Assembly: GCF_014851395.1 (NCBI RefSeq)
Contig: NW_024041262.1
Location: 10,995,252-11,059,251, forward strand
Source of the DNA: Micropterus salmoides
Lineage: Eukaryota > Chordata > Actinopteri > Centrarchiformes > Centrarchidae
Direction: 5' to 3'
DNA: 64,000 nt
In this document: piece by piece, positions 24,301-34,727 of the stretch
Numbering within the stretch: position 1 is the stretch's first letter
Layout: each line of letters opens with the position of its first letter
Program-made: the position numbers and the translations under genes
Notes under the pieces: generated by a model
Database searches by the model: none
The model's input: the letters and a program-made list of their open reading frames with translations, nothing else
Told to the model about the DNA's origin: nothing

Positions 24301-25390
24301 AGTCTTGCCATTTGTCAGGATGGAAAAGGGGTTATTACCAGTCAGGTCCTCGTCCATTTTCATGTTTTTTTTAAGGAGAGCAGTATTGGCGACCAGTCTT
24401 GGTGCAGCACCAGTTGGATTTACAAACTTTTGATAGTGAGCTCTGCTCAAAACAATGGTAACAGGTGAATTTGCATGCCCAGTGCTGACATGGCCTTTGA
24501 GTTCTCTTGCAGGGGTCTGAGAGATTGAGAAAGACATGTAGTATAAGTAAACTCTAATTTCAGTGGGTCTTCATTGAAGAGAATATAGAATATAGTTTTT
24601 TCCAACAGTTAGCTATTAAAAGTAAAGAGTAGTCACAGTCAGCAAAACAGAATAGCAGATGTTCTTTGCTTATACAATGAACAAAATTATAAACGCTTTA
24701 TAAACACTTTGCATCAGCCTAAGGCACACCTGTGCAATACCCATGCTGTCTGATCAGCATCCTGATATGCCAGACCTGTGAGGTGTATGGATTATCTCGG
24801 CAAAGGACAAGTGTTCACTAACACAGATACTGACGGATTTGTGAACAATATTTGAGCAAAATAGACCTTGTGTACATAGAGAAAGTCTTCGATCTTTGAG
24901 TTCAGCTCATGATGAATATGGGCAAAAACATGTGTTGTTCAGTGTATTTAGTCCAACTCGTTTAGATTGTTTAGCAATAGAAAAAAAAAAAAAAAAAAAA
25001 AAGCATTTAATTGTTATGATAAAAAGTGTACCCTGTATTTGTTACAGTATCTTACTTTACCTGTGGTTTGGACGCAGCCTTTTTTGTTGTCTTTTTGGGG
25101 ACTGTTTTTTTAGCTGGAGCAGCCACTTGAGCCTTGGGTTGCCCAAATTTCACAACATCTGCCCACACTGAAGGAAAAAAGTAAACATGTTAAACAAAAA
25201 AAACACCAAAGGGCCCAAGCAAACCTTGCAGACAATAAATGATCATCTCATTATTGAGATTATGAAATCTGTTCTCATTTTAATTACTGAGTGATGAAAT
25301 AAGATACTTTGAAGTCAATCCATGTGATAAAGCTGAATGGTAAACATTACAGTAAAATGGCATCAGCATTGGTCTTTACACCTTATTCTG

Positions 25391-25422
<32 letters not shown>

Positions 25423-28400
25423 ACACTTCTATTGATGACAAAGTGAAAGGAACAAAGACCAGACAAGAAGCGATGTATTATAATTTCAAGGTATAACATA
25501 CGTTTCATAGATGCCCGTGAAATGCCACTTCTTCTGCGCATTACTTTCACAGCGCTCTTTGCCATACTTGGAGTCTTCCCTGAGGCGCTCTTCCTCCTCA
25601 GGGGTATTTTAGGAGTTACAGAGACTAAAGGCACCTGGGCAGAAACAGCGTTTTCTGCAGCTGGAGATGGTGTGCTGATGCGTGACACAGAGAAGCGCCC
25701 TTGTATTGAGGGGGTCTGGAATCCTGGAGTTACCGACTTGCGTTGATTCTTAGGCTGTTCGTTGGCCTTAGGAGTTTCCACTTTGTTCCTGGAGGGGGAC
25801 CTTCCCCTTGCAGGTGATGGACTACTGGATTTTGGCGACTTCTTTGCAGGAGTTGCTGCCTTGGGAGAAGGGGTCCTGGATTTTGGCGACTTCTTTGCAG
25901 GAGTTGCTGCCTTGGGAGAAGGGGTCCTGGATTTTGGCGACTTCTTTGCAGGAGTTGCTGCCTTGGGAGAAGGGGTCCTGGATTTTGGCGACCTCTTTGC
26001 AGGAGTTGCTGCCTTGGGAGAAGGGGTCCTGGATTTTGGCGACTTCTTTGTAGGCGTTCTTCGAACCTTTGGGCTATCTGGATGCTCTTGTTCAAACTCC
26101 TAAACAAAAACAAAAAACAAGGTCCATTTTAAAGATTATATGATGGATAACTACGGTAATGTTAGACAAATTACTTGAGTCATCCTCTCCTAGAGTCTTA
26201 CCTTTATCATGCCAATGACCGATGCTCGTCTGAGGAGTGACTGGTTGGGTTTAGACAGACACAAGCTTCTCCGCGGAGCAGCACCCTTGCGCAATGGAGA
26301 GTCAGGAGGCAGTCGTTTGTCAAATAACTCAGGACTCAGTTGACCTCCAAAGGAAACCCGTTTCCTCTTCATTTGTGGTGCGGGTAAGTCAGCCGCAAGT
26401 TCTCCGCTTTTGCGTTTTTTAGACGTCTCTTTCGCTATGAAATTAATTGAAAACATGTTACATGCACATCAATAACAATGGAGCATATCTTAAACATGCT
26501 TTAATAATTACTGTAATTTGTTTAACACTCATATATTAAAAAGAAAAACGTAGCATCACAGTATTAATTACCTTGTTCAGTTTTCTCTGAGTTCCTTGGT
26601 GATGCCTGAAGTATTTTGGGAGAAGTCACCGCTTGCTCTTCTTGCTCCTTAGTCACCAGTTTGGCTGGTGTGACCTCCTTGCTTCTCCTTCTCATAGGCG
26701 ACTTTGGCGTTTGAGCGGAAACTTGCTCAATAACCTCACACACAGTAAACCTCTGGGGGGATGCACGGTTTCTCTTCTGGGGTGAAGCTGTATTTTCAGC
26801 TTCTGGTCCGGCCATCTCAGTAGAGGGAGCATGGAAGGACCTCCTCTGTTTCTTTACAGACTTTGGGGTCCCATTACTTATTTTTTCATTCTCCCCTTTA
26901 GTTTCATTCTTCTTAGGAGTGCTCTTGTCTTCTGTGGAAAGGACAGGGCTTCCATCATTTTTCCTGATGGAACAAGGTTTTGGTGTGCAAAACCTTGAAG
27001 AAGGCGTTTGGAGCAGACTGGCAGAAGATTTCCGAGGGGTCTTGATATCCAGAGATTTTTTGATCATTTGATACAGATCCTTGAAGGGGGAGGTGGTCTT
27101 GCCTTGCAGCAGGCCATCATCCTCCTTTGACTCCACCATAGTTTTCTCCAGCGATCGCTGGATGTTGTCATGGTTAGTTCCATCTTTCAGATGAGGGTCT
27201 AAAATGTGAAAAACAACCAAAACTTTACATAAAAAGCATTGAAACAAAAGCAAATGTTAGACTAGAGAAAATCTACAGGCATCGAATCCCTATCAATGGG
27301 CAGGGAGTTAGAGTTGGGCTGCAAAAACATTCCACTGATCTGTCAGATGTATTATAGACCAAGCAAAATATGACTATAATAAAATAGTTGTGAACAATAC
27401 AAGAAAAAGTCAAAACAGTGATTTGTCTCCATTTCTAAAAACATTTGATCTATCATGTTTCTGGGAATGCACACTGTTGTGCGACATCATGTTCAAATAC
27501 GGCTAATTTAGAATAACCACTATCACGCACACAAGTCTCACCTGTGGACACTTCAGAGACCCTCTTGTCTCCTTTTTCAACAGCGAATGTGTCCCCCACT
27601 TGCTGATCTTGAAGAACCTAGGCATAAGACACCTTGATCAAAATATGAAATCATCTAATTCAACAGGAGTGTAGGCAAATTCAAGATGTTGGGAAAGCTG
27701 CAATGCTCCTGTGGTAAGAGATGAATAATAAGTCAATTACTTTGAAGGTTTCAGTTTTTCCTCCTATTGAAGACCTCTTCTTTGGCGTGGGTGCTGGTGG
27801 GTACTCAAACCTGAAATGACAATTAACATTCAAATTTTTTTGGGTGATAAAAAACAAAGCAGGCGCAAACTAAGTTTAATCATTTTAAAAATCTGTGACT
27901 GCAAAAGGCAAAAATCTCAGCAGCAACAACAAAAGCTACCTTTTCCTTTTCATAGTTACCTGAAAGAACGGTCAATTACAGTTATCACATCTCCATGCTT
28001 CAAACGCTCAGACTGCTGCATAGGCTTTCCATTGACACGAGTTGGATTCACTGAGCTCAAATTTGTCAAAATGACCTGGGAGAGACACACACACAAAAGA
28101 ATTAGTAAAGAAGGACTTGAGAAGCTCAAAGCTGAATGCCAGTGTCAGCTAGGTTTATGCTGCTATAGGTAAAGATTCCCCACAGTGAACTTTAGGAACT
28201 TTTTGATCTAGAAAATTAGCATTATAATACAGCAAATATTCATTAACCTCACTATGCCAGATATCCTTTTAAAATGAAACAATGACAAGCTAAGGTGGTC
28301 ATGTTAAACACGCTTTGTTACCTCTTTATTTTCATTCAAGTCAATTCTGCAATGCTCCTTGGAGACTTGAGGAAGCTGAATACGAATATCGCAGTCAGGC

Positions 28401-28924
28401 TTCCTGTAAAAATCACAATGAAACAAATGCATGGGTCAACAAGAGAGACATTTTAGGTTTTACACATAAGTGGTTCTAGTTCATAATTAGATAATGAAAT
28501 GTTCCACAGTCTACATAAAGATAACTTGACCTGGAGGTTTGGATATACATGTAAGTGAGCAGACATACAGTAAAGATTGTGACGTCTGCAGCAAATGGCC
28601 CGCCTCCAAACCACAAGCGTTTTTATAGCACCTCTGTCAACCCCAACATGGCTTCACACACATAGGAATTGCTGGCTCCAACATAACTTGCGCATGCGTT
28701 TCCTCTACTAATTAACAGCTAGCCATTTTAAGATAACTAGAAAAGTAGTGCAATGAAACAACAAAAATATATAATCTGGAATCACAACACGGCAGACTAA
28801 AATTAAAGCCACCAAATGCATGTTATTGATCTCACCTTCCAAATAAGCACGTTGCAGTAAGAGGAAACTCAGTCCCATCTCCTCCAGTCCTCTTAATCAC
28901 GACTATTTTCCCATGCAGTGGCAT
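16537..28924 (-). CDS. mki67: Ki-67 proliferation marker / mitotic chromosome surfactant, 16 coding exons, 1,944 aa
   Basis: Coats mitotic chromosomes and organises the perichromosomal layer, recruiting PP1. Coding exons (minus): 28924-28836, 28403-28322, 28075-27960, 27810-27741, 27617-27542, 27198-26572, 26434-26202, 26099-25502, 25167-25061, 24516-24339, 24236-24093, 23960-23041, 20756-20711, 19717-19634, 19294-18632, 18338-16537. They total 5,835 bp, with frame kept at every junction. Domains: FHA about 1-100 (FGR at 28-30, VSKEHC, NPTRVNG); PP1-docking RVSF at about 379-382 followed by a PELFD motif; a Ser/Thr-Pro-rich 17-aa repeat; LWADVVKFG and GHANSPVTIV, conserved Ki-67 segments; degenerate Ki-67 repeats with CLTGVKRIMKTP; a basic AT-hook-like C-terminal region ending GRAAKK. 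Human Ki-67 is over 3,000 aa with sixteen repeats of about 122 aa, so this protein is much shorter. Exon order and length are my reading and have not been checked against a transcript. Confidence 0.95.
18632..19294 (-). other. mki67: mki67 penultimate coding exon, duplicated partner of the last exon
   Basis: A 663-bp phase-1/phase-1 exon. It starts EADANEV, while the following exon starts EAGATEV. Both then carry an acidic lead and a nearly identical block spanning SKAAEDKPEATEHCEDP to TTRSRNAK (18910-19075 here, 17966-18120 in the last exon). Basic clusters include VRGRRAK, VRGRRGKK, PKRGRNAKK and PKRGRKAEK. Confidence 0.8.
19796..20662. mobile_element. hAT-like non-autonomous transposon in an mki67 intron
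   Basis: Left end CAGTGTTTCCC and right end (reverse complement) CAATGTTTCCC form the inverted terminus. The flanks share GTATTA (19789-19794 and 20663-20668), the likely remnant of an 8-bp target duplication. The interior has a CpG-rich patch near 20480-20530 but no transposase. It lies between coding exons 20756-20711 and 19717-19634. Confidence 0.6.
21133..22070. mobile_element. hAT-like non-autonomous transposon in the 2.3-kb mki67 intron
   Basis: Left end CAGGGTACCCCCAGG and right end (reverse complement) CGGGGTACCCGCGGGG are inverted copies. Both ends run into AT-rich repeats of the pattern taagactt / aaatttaa read in opposite directions. Inside, near 21397, another repeat start (ggggtgtgacgatac) suggests a nested or composite structure. 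Length is 938 bp, without a transposase frame. Flanking sequence does not give a clean target duplication. Confidence 0.65.
23041..23960 (-). other. mki67: mki67 exon carrying degenerate Ki-67 repeats
   Basis: A 920-bp exon. Five copies of CLTG[VI]KRIMKTP-like sequence or its decayed form appear. Three successive 38-aa units begin TPKQKPE and contain CLTGVKRIMKTP and a P-x-x-DL segment (EPIEDLRGRLLR in the first two, APLKDLQAKLLG in the third). At DNA level the central units repeat with a 114-bp period (23527-23640 and 23641-23754 nearly identical). The KTP motifs are candidate CDK sites. This replaces the block of sixteen 122-aa repeats known in human Ki-67. Confidence 0.85.
24675..24944. 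mobile_element. Tc1/mariner-type MITE in an mki67 intron
   Basis: Left TACAATGAAC (24673-24682) and right GTTCAGTGTA (24937-24946) are inverted with one mismatch, each with the outer TA expected of a TA target duplication. The interior (gcacacctgtgcaatac, cctgtgaggtgtatgg, tatctcggcaaaggac) matches a short non-autonomous repeat widespread in fish. A 22-bp A-tract follows at 24980-25001. Confidence 0.6.
25391..25426. repeat. (AC)n microsatellite in an mki67 intron
   Basis: About twelve AC units with a short interruption (acaaacac), about 75 bp downstream of the donor of the 25502 exon on the minus strand. Confidence 0.9.
25849..26052 (-). repeat. mki67: In-frame 51-bp coding tandem repeat in mki67 (four copies)
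   Basis: Units 25849-25899, 25900-25950, 25951-26001 and 26002-26052 are almost identical. On the minus strand each encodes 17 residues, SPKSRTPSPKAATPAKK (cyclically). Visible differences include a Lys-to-Arg change in one unit (gacctctttgca instead of gacttctttgca) and a g-to-a/c change at the upstream edge. A partial, diverged unit follows at 25820-25848 (SPKSSSPSPARG). Each unit offers two SPK sites plus TP sites for proline-directed kinases. Confidence 0.95.
26202..26434 (-). other. mki67: mki67 exon with PP1-docking motif
   Basis: Encodes KRKRVSFGGQLSPELFDKR and then LPPDSPLRKG. The RVSF core plus the downstream PELFD...LPP element is the composite PP1-gamma docking motif shared by Ki-67 and RepoMan (CDCA2). 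Together with the FHA exons it rules out RepoMan as the identity of this gene. Confidence 0.9.
27960..28924 (-). other. mki67: mki67 exons encoding the N-terminal FHA domain
   Basis: Three exons (28924-28836, 28403-28322, 28075-27960) give the FHA phosphothreonine-binding fold: beta strand GKIVVIKRTG, the loop Arg in CLFGR (R30), VSKEHCRIDL, and NPTRVNG near residues 67-73. The start ATG follows an acceptor at 28939-28940, leaving only 14 bp of 5' UTR in this exon. Confidence 0.9.
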
Positions 28925-28938
28925 TTTCGTAACGTTAC

Positions 28939-29560
28939 CTAGGAACATTAGTAAATAAGTGTTAAACCTGCACCGAGAGATAGCTAAACATCAAATAGAC
29001 TTAGTAATATATTTTTTGTCCAAAAATGTCTTAACACAAGGGAACATTGACGTAATCCGATCTTACCCTGTAAAATCAAATCAGCAGGTCGTTTGTGGTT
29101 AAAGTTAAAACACTACTGATAATTCTGCGACATCCCACGTGCAATGTCGCGTCGACAGCAACGTTAACGATATTACGATTAACGATAAGTTACTCTTTTC
29201 AGAAATACATGTCAACGTAGAAATGTTCTGAAGTGAGACTAACGTTAGAGACTACGCAACAAAAGAATATACGGTTTTCAGTGAAAATGTGACGCTAAGT
29301 TAGCCAAAACTTTTGAAACATTTGTACCTTAATGTTAACTGTTAAGCGTTGTAGCCTCACCTGGAAGTCCGTTCAACGACGCGTCAATTTCTGGCAATCC
29401 ATAAACATCGACCGCGATGTTGCGAAGAGGAATTATTTACTACAATATCATATCAGACTGGACATACAACTGATGTCCTACCGTACCTTACAATGTACAT
29501 CTACGAATGCCTAACGTAAGCTGCCTCGAACAGCCGTCACTTGCCGTCTCGCGACTCTTT
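28939..29560 (-). other. mki67: mki67 5' UTR intron and candidate non-coding first exon
   Basis: Two plausible donors lie upstream of the acceptor: CCAG followed by GTGAGG at 29360-29361 and CAGG followed by GTAAGA near 29066. The first would give a leader exon from 29361 up toward 29560 or beyond. I cannot decide between them without transcript data. Confidence 0.4.
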
Positions 29561-29757
29561 CCTAGGGGTGCTGTACTATCACTACGCCACACAATAAACA
29601 CACATTAACCTAAAAAAACTACTCGGAATAATTGATATTTTGGGACACAATATATGTATTTTGATGTATGTATGTGTTGCTGCGTTTTTAAAGATGTTTT
29701 TGGTTTTGTGCATTACATTTAACTTGAATTTACGTTAAGGGGACTATTTTGTTTACG

Positions 29758-29875
29758 AATTTGGCGGAACAATCTCCCTTCTGTAAAGGGATGTTCATTT
29801 GAAAATTTTTGAAATTCCGCGCGAAGGATTGTGATTGGTTGAAGGGTCACAATCGCAGTAAGAGGGCGGGGCATA
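29758..29875 (-). promoter_or_regulatory. Cell-cycle-type promoter cluster upstream of mki67
   Basis: Within about 110 bp are a TTTGGCGG E2F-like site (29760-29767), two TTTGAA CHR-type hexamers (29798-29803, 29808-29813), a second E2F-like site TTCGCGCGGAA (minus, 29815-29825), an inverted CCAAT box (gattggtt, 29833-29840) and a GC box gggcgggg (29864-29871). This combination is typical of DREAM/B-Myb-regulated G2/M genes, which include Ki-67. The distance to the mapped leader donor is about 400 bp, so the leader exon may be longer than I drew or the cluster may be proximal enhancer sequence. Confidence 0.5.
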
Positions 29876-30004
29876 GTACTTTCAATATACAGTCTATGGT
29901 TTTTGCAGCCCTCTATAGGGCTCTGGCAGAGCCTAGTCAGCCCCTATCACAGGGTTTCTTCACGGAAGTCAGGCTTAGCATTTCTGATGTTGTCCATAGA
30001 TTTT

Positions 30005-30033
30005 CTAATATAATATAATATAATATAATATAA
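30005..30033. repeat. (TAATA)n pentanucleotide microsatellite
   Basis: Five to six tandem units in AT-rich intergenic DNA upstream of mki67. Confidence 0.9.
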
Positions 30034-31097
30034 ATGTGTCTCCAACTTCTGTAAGATTTGTTAAAGATATTTTTCAAAAACCTCACCAGGGTCCAGTTGA
30101 ATGGAGAAGCTGTCATCAGGGTCATGGCAGGATATCACAGCATTGAGAACCATTATTTATAGTACATAATAACAATATATCATTTTCACACAAGTAAATG
30201 TCATTACAGAAAAAACACTGCACAACTAGTAAGTTTGCACTGTCATCCTGTTTTTCTGTGGTCTTTCTCCTTTTGTACATGCACTTTAAATGTAGTCTTA
30301 TAAGTCAGTGTAGTCAGAGTTATATCTGTGTTTTGCTGTTCTATGTAGCACCTTCATCTTGGAGGAATGTTGTTATATTTCTCTGTGTGTACTTGCTGTA
30401 TGCGTGAAATGACAATAGTCTACAGTCATTAACATTAACAAGGCTTGTATTCCAGGGCCCTGATATTATGTATACTGGTTTATTGACTTGGCATATTGAG
30501 ATACCTAAAGCAAACAGCTGTGCTTTCTATAACATGTCAACATGTGAGTTAAAAATATTTATTGACCCATATTTGCAACATAATTTGCTCTCAAAATAAT
30601 AATGATCTGGTAATACATGGATATTAAGAAAACAAATTATTAAGTTCTAATAATATTTTGTGTCGATATGTGATTATTTTTATGCCTCCTCACTACACTA
30701 CTGAGAAGCGCTACATTCTGGAGGTAGAGACTTTCTGTGTGATTTCATTTCTTCCAATACATTCGATTATTCTTATTATTTAATTTTCAACATACATTTT
30801 GCTGAACACCAGCCTCTGTGGCCATTAATACAGAATTACAGGATAAGGGCAGTTGCAAAAACATAGTCATAGAGTCAGTAACTCTGTGCTAAAATTAGCC
30901 ACCATAAACAAATGGTCAAACCAGACCAAGCAAGGCTGTAGCTGCAAAACCCCTGACAGTAATGATTTGAGCACTGTTGTGTTACTGCTTATGAAATCTG
31001 ATGAAAGCTTCAACCTTACCTAACCTTAATGCTGATTTTGCTTGAGGTCGTTGCCATGAAGAATCTCTGCTATGTATTTAGTGGGTGATTTAAATAT

Positions 31098-31104
<7 letters not shown>

Positions 31105-31156
<52 letters not shown>
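31105..31156. repeat. (TA)n microsatellite, about 26 units
   Basis: Uninterrupted alternating TA. It is a natural palindrome and a known preferred neighbourhood for TA-targeting transposons; the Tc1 element begins 282 bp further on. Confidence 0.9.
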
Positions 31157-31160
<4 letters not shown>

Positions 31161-31437
31161 TTAAAGCTGGAGTAGGCAACAGCTAGATTTTGAAAGTATC
31201 CAACTGAAATAATCTCACACCCTCCCTTCAGGCCTCCCTCAAAACATTTTCATGCGCAGTGAGTGCATGGGCAGAATGTGCGCAGGTAGACAGGTAGGTA
31301 AGCAGGCCAGCTGTAGTTATTACAGTCCTGCAACAACCACAGATATATTTTTGTGTCAGCATTTGATTTATTGATTGCTGTCGGGATGTAAAGAGAATTT
31401 CAACAAATTTAACAAAAAATGCCTCTGAAATAAATTA

Positions 31438-33018
31438 CACTGCTCAAAAAAATAAAGGGAACACTTAAACAACACAATGTAACTCCAAGTCAATCACACT
31501 CCTGTGAAATCAAACTGTCCACTTAGGAAGCAACACTGATTGACAATCAATTTCACATGCTGTTGTGCAAATGGAATAGACAACAGGTGGAAATTATAGG
31601 CAATTAGCAAGATACCCCCAATAAAGGAGTGGTTCCGCAGTTGGTGACCACAGACCACTTCTCAGTTCCTATGCTTCCTGGCTGATGTTTTGGTCATTTT
31701 TGAATGCTGGCGGTGCTTTCACTCTAGTGGTAGCATGAGACGGAGTCTACAACCCACACAAGTGGTTCAGGTAGTGCAGCTCATCCAGGATGGCACATCA
31801 ATGCGAGCAGTGGCAAGAAGGTTTGCTGTGTCTGTCAGCGTATTGTCCAGAGCATGGAGGCGCTACCAGGAGACAGGCCAGTACATCAGGAGACGTGGAG
31901 GAGGCCGTAGGAGGGCAACAACCCAGCAGCAGGACCGCCACCTCCGCCTTTGTGCAAGGAGGAGCAGGAGGAGCACTGCCAGAGCCCTGCAAAATGACCT
32001 CCAGCAGGCCACAAATGTGCATGTGTCTGCTCAAACGGTCAGAAACAGACTCCATGAGGGTGGTATGAGGGCCCGACGTCCACAGGTGGGGGTTGTGCTT
32101 ACAGCCCAACGCTGTGCAGGACGTTTGGCATTTGCCAGAGAACACCAAGATTGGCAAATTCGCCACTGGCGCCCTGTGCTCTTCACAGATGAAAGCAGGT
32201 TCACACTGAGCACATGTGACAGACGTGACAGAGTCTGGAGATGCTGTGGAGAACGTTCTGCTGCCTGCAACATCCTCCAGCATGACCGGTTTGGCGGTGG
32301 GTCAGTAATGGTGTGGGGTGGCATTTCTTTGGGGGACCGCACAGCCCTCCATGTGCTCGCCAGAGGTAGCCTCACTGCCATTAGGTACTGAGATGAGATC
32401 CTCAGACCCCTTGTGAGACCATATGCTGGTGCGGTTGGCCCTGGGTTCCTCCTAATGCAAGACAATGCTAGACCTCATGTGGCTGGAATGTGTCAGCAGT
32501 TCCTGCAAGAGAAAGGCATTGATGCTACGGACTGGCCCGCCCGTTCCCCAGACCTGAATCCAACTGAGCACATCTGGGACATCATGTCTTGCTCCATCCA
32601 CCAACGCCACGTTGCACCATAGACTGTCCAGTAGTTGGCGGATGCTTTAGTCCAGGTCTGGGAGGAGATCCCTCAGGAGACCATCCGCCACCTCATCAGG
32701 AGCATGTCCAGGCATTGTAGGGAGGTCATACAGGCACGTGGAGGCCACACACACTACTGAGCCTCATTTTGACTTGTTTTAAGGACATTATATCAAAGTT
32801 GGATCGGCTTGTAGTGTGGTAGTGCTTCCACTTTGATTTTGAGTGTGACTCCAAATCCTGACCTCCATGGGTTGATAAATTTGATTTCCATTGATAATTT
32901 TTGTGTGATTTTGTTGTCAGCACATTCAACTATGTAAAGAAAGGAGTATTTAATGAGATTATTTCATTCAGATCTAGGATGTGTTATTTTAGTGTTCCCT
33001 TTATTTTTTTGAGCAGTG
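31438..33018 (+). mobile_element. Tc1/mariner DNA transposon, nearly full length
   Basis: Flanked by TA on both sides (31436-31437, 33019-33020). The outer 28 bp of the two ends (31438-31465 and 32991-33018) are perfect inverted copies beginning CACTGCTCAAAAAAATAAAG, and weaker similarity continues inward. Total length 1,581 bp, the usual size for a complete Tc1-like element, with one transposase frame in the middle. It sits just outside the rara 3' UTR, between two genes. Confidence 0.95.
31735..32760 (+). pseudogene. Tc1-like transposase, inactivated by three in-frame stops
   Basis: One frame of about 341 codons from ATG 31735 to TGA 32758-32760. An N-terminal paired-like helix-turn-helix region (VVQLIQDGTSMRAVARRF) is followed by a basic linker (RRRGGGRRR) and the catalytic domain. 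The acidic triad is visible: Asp in LFTDESRF, Asp in MQDNARPH and Glu in DLNPTEHIW, with the DD34E spacing of Tc1. Three premature stops break it: TGA at 32389-32391 and TAG at 32620-32622 and 32632-32634. No frameshift was seen; the first two stops could each arise by a single C-to-T-type change. Not functional as it stands. Confidence 0.92.
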
Positions 33019-34394
33019 TACCTACCCCAGTATTAATGGTTACCTGTGAACACTTGTTATCAGTCTCTTCAATGCTATGCTATTGCTACGCACATGAAAA
33101 GGGGGTTCCAAGGCTTTCAGAAAGTGTCAAGAAAGTTAGTGACTGCCTTCTGATTTCCCCCAAAACTTCTTCTTTCTATAAATATGATGTATGAAAACCT
33201 ATACTGAGGACACCCCTGTAGCAGACAGTGAAATAAATGACACGTGAGCAACACAAAACTCATTTAATAATTATTAAATGTTGGTTTTATTTTTGATCTT
33301 TTTTGTTTTTGTTTTTTTCCAAAGTCGCTTGATAATCTTGACAAAACTGCAACATATTCCATACTTCTCAAACTGACGGTGTGTCTGTTGCTATTCCAGA
33401 TTAGCTGCAGAGGGAAAATTTGTGCGCTGTTCTGGACAGGTGAAGTCCTAAAATGATGAAAGCAGCTTTGACTGTACAAATAAAAAGAACACATGAACGA
33501 CTCAAGAGAGACTCCACACTGGCATCGTAAGTCGTAACGCTGCGGGGTCAGTTTCTCTATGAACGAGTCCCGGTGTGCCAGGCCGAACAAAAATGAGTGA
33601 CTGAAGACAAAGTCAGGGGCTCAGTAGCAGAAGTGTGTGTTTGTGTGACAGGAGGGTTAGGAGGTGCAGCACAGAACATACAAAGAACAGGCGAAGCACA
33701 AAAAATGATTCCTTCCTGAGACATTGGCATGTGTACAGTAATGATGGTCTAGATGACGTGTGTTAACGGTGAAGGCGTTTTGGTGTAAAGTGAATTGCAG
33801 GGTGCGAAGTTGCTCTGGATCCGGCAAAAAGGTTACATAATTGTTTCTACCACAGGTTGCCAGGGGAAGATTTGACAGACATCATATTTGGGACCTTACA
33901 ATTGCCTGACCACTGACAGAGCAGAGGAGTCACTACAATCTAGTCTTTTCCCATCCACTACGGATTGATTCATTCAGAGACTACTGAGAATCACTTGTGT
34001 TTAATACAGTGTGTATGTACACCATTCTTCACATTTTAACTCTCCTTGAAGCCGAGCTGCTGTGGCTCACTTGAACCCGGCAAGCTACAAGTGGCATCTA
34101 GCTCACCATTTTCAGAAAACACCATCTCTTTCTGCTACATGGCCAAAAAGCTATGCCCCGACTGGAGTGCTACTTTGTTATCTACTGTATGTATTTAAAA
34201 AAAAAAAAAAAGTGGAACGGGGGGAGAAAGGTTGACATTGTTTGTGAAAGCCACATTCTGAACAGCCAGTGATTGGTTAAGGGTCGTCCAGTCTTTAGTA
34301 GGACACAAAACATGAAAGAACTTCCTTCAGTAAAATGTGCTCAAAATGTCTTTTCTTGCATCACAGACCTATAAACAAAACACATAAAAGGTAT

Positions 34395-34398
<4 letters not shown>

Positions 34399-34433
<35 letters not shown>
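34399..34433. repeat. Poly-A/T tract of 35 bp
   Basis: Uninterrupted A run on the plus strand inside the inferred rara 3' UTR. Confidence 0.9.
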
Positions 34434-34436
<3 letters not shown>

Positions 34437-34683
34437 GGTGAAGCCTAAAACTCTTCATAGTTTTAAAGAAATGAATACAGCTTATATACACAAACTCAAA
34501 GGCTACTTAAAATACACCTTAATAATGAATCTTCATTAATTTGATTTCTTGAAAGGACCTGTGACCATATCATACAATCATTTTTTTCCCCCATTCTCTT
34601 GGAAGCAAAAAAAAAGGAAAAAGGAAAACAAATCCAACCTGGAATAGTAGGTGATATTCATTGCGACTTGTTTTCTGTGCACA

Positions 34684-34685
<2 letters not shown>

Positions 34686-34724
<39 letters not shown>
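34686..34724. repeat. (GT)n microsatellite
   Basis: About nineteen GT units inside the inferred rara 3' UTR. Confidence 0.95.

Positions 34725-34727
<3 letters not shown>

Larger units (their letters stand above)
29876..31437. other. Intergenic DNA between mki67 promoter and Tc1 element
   Basis: AT-rich; apart from the TAATA and TA microsatellites I see no gene or recognisable repeat. Confidence 0.6.

Noticed and set aside
25730..26113. 127-codon minus-strand open frame and 113-codon plus-strand frame over the 51-bp repeat
   Set aside because: Out-of-frame readings of the tandem repeat; because 51 is divisible by three, any stop-free frame stays open through the array. The frame joining the neighbouring Ki-67 exons is a different one.
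26202..26434. Identity as RepoMan (cdca2) rather than Ki-67
   Set aside because: The shared PP1-docking motif fits both, but the FHA domain, the CLTGVKRIMKTP repeats and the basic C-terminus are Ki-67 features.
31798..32465. Minus-strand open frames of 144-161 codons inside the Tc1 element
   Set aside because: Antisense to the transposase frame, with no known protein in Tc1 elements on that strand.
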